A stretch of 5,500 bases of DNA, taken from positions 1 through 5,500 of the forward strand of contig CACZSE010000242.1 in NCBI GenBank assembly GCA_902783735.1, in the 5' to 3' direction. Source of the DNA: an uncultured Lachnospiraceae bacterium (GTDB lineage: Bacteria; Bacillota; Clostridia; Lachnospirales; Lachnospiraceae). This document shows positions 5,075-5,500 of this stretch, one piece after another (the stretch's first letter is position 1; every line of letters begins with the position of its first letter). The position numbers were made by a program, and so were the translations under genes. A model generated the notes under the pieces. It was not told the DNA's origin. It did no database searches and saw only the letters and a list, made by a program, of their open reading frames with translations.

Positions 5075-5500
5075 TTATAATCCCAACGGCTGAAGAAATC
5101 CTTCCACACTGTCCATATATCCTGCCGGATCATCGATCACACCTTCAATGTGGGCACTGTCAAAATGAACGATAGCTTTCTTTTCACAGGCAACATTCTC
5201 ATAAACCATTTCCACCTGTTCAGGCAGACATACCTGATCCTTATCGGAGCAGATGATCAGCGTAGGAATTCTGTCATTTGCCACTATATTGATAGTATCT
5301 GCATCATCATAATCGATTTTATATACTATGTCCATAAAAATCTTGCTGGTTCCTGTCAGGTAATTTGCCATAAAGCTTTCCGTATTGCCATCACCGAACA
5401 TCTCTTTCAGAATGAGTTCCATCCCGGGTACCGGGCTGTCACAGATCACTGCATCCGCAGCTTCGGGAGTATTCGGCTGCACATTGGATGCATAGACTGC
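5075..5500 (-). CDS. Alpha/beta hydrolase, C-terminal part (cut by the window edge)
   Basis: The reading frame is open to the last base of the window, giving 141 visible residues starting AVYASN; the N-terminal portion lies outside. A GTG at 5480-5482 is in frame but internal and should not be taken as the start. Two late features of the alpha/beta hydrolase fold are visible: strand plus catalytic-acid loop IPTLIICSDKDQV (Asp88 of the fragment) and the final His in DSAHIEG (His117). The nucleophile serine elbow must lie upstream, unseen. A cap-like helical segment (about 25-75) lies between the expected nucleophile region and the acid. Substrate cannot be inferred; esterase, lipase or peptidase-like roles are all possible. 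It is the first visible gene of the left-pointing operon with the LytTR regulator and DUF3021 protein, ending 14 bases before the LytTR start. Confidence 0.82.
   Translation of the reverse strand, partial: AVYASNVQPNTPEAADAVICDSPVPGMELILKEMFGDGNTESFMANYLTGTSKIFMDIVYKIDYDDADTINIVANDRIPTLIICSDKDQVCLPEQVEMVYENVACEKKAIVHFDSAHIEGVIDDPAGYMDSVEGFLQPLGL

Noticed and set aside
4461..5093. A 210-codon open frame on the plus strand
   Set aside because: It lies opposite the LytTR and DUF3021 genes, both of which have clear domains, ribosome-binding sites and an ATGA overlap. Its translation shows no recognisable domain and it has no convincing ribosome-binding site.

Overview
The window looks like ordinary chromosome from a low-to-mid GC Gram-positive anaerobe of the Clostridia, most likely Lachnospiraceae. 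This is inferred from strong purine-rich ribosome-binding sites, the gene families (DUF4143 ATPase, LytTR/DUF3021 pair, 4Fe-4S aldo/keto reductase-like protein, stand-alone EAL protein) and codon use. No ribosomal RNA, tRNA, CRISPR array, transposase or phage gene is visible. Genus cannot be fixed from these data.

Layout. Four genes point right: a 2H phosphoesterase (43-567), a stand-alone EAL-domain c-di-GMP phosphodiesterase (710-1414), an AAA+ ATPase with a DUF4143 C-terminus (1581-2912), and an aldo/keto reductase-like protein with two 4Fe-4S motifs (3014-4156). The gaps of about 100-170 bases between them carry their own candidate promoters and hairpins, so these look like separately transcribed genes rather than one operon. 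Three genes point left and form a tight operon read from the right edge: the 3' part of an alpha/beta hydrolase (5500-5075), a LytTR DNA-binding regulator (5060-4590) and a four-helix DUF3021 membrane protein (4593-4165), with the last two overlapping by ATGA. The two gene sets converge with only eight bases between stop codons.

The most striking non-coding structure is at 1487-1570. It holds three copies of a 20-bp palindrome (CAAAAGT-N6-ACTTTTG) spaced at exactly 32 bp, about three helical turns. The middle copy fills the spacer between a TTGCAA -35 and a perfect TATAAT -10. The third copy falls at the predicted mRNA 5' end and abuts the Shine-Dalgarno sequence of the DUF4143 ATPase. This is a strong candidate for a phased multi-operator, or combined operator and RNA hairpin, controlling that gene.

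How the genes may work together: the left-pointing LytTR/DUF3021 pair fits a one-component regulator held by a membrane partner, with the hydrolase as an upstream operon member of unknown substrate. The right-pointing genes show no obvious shared pathway.
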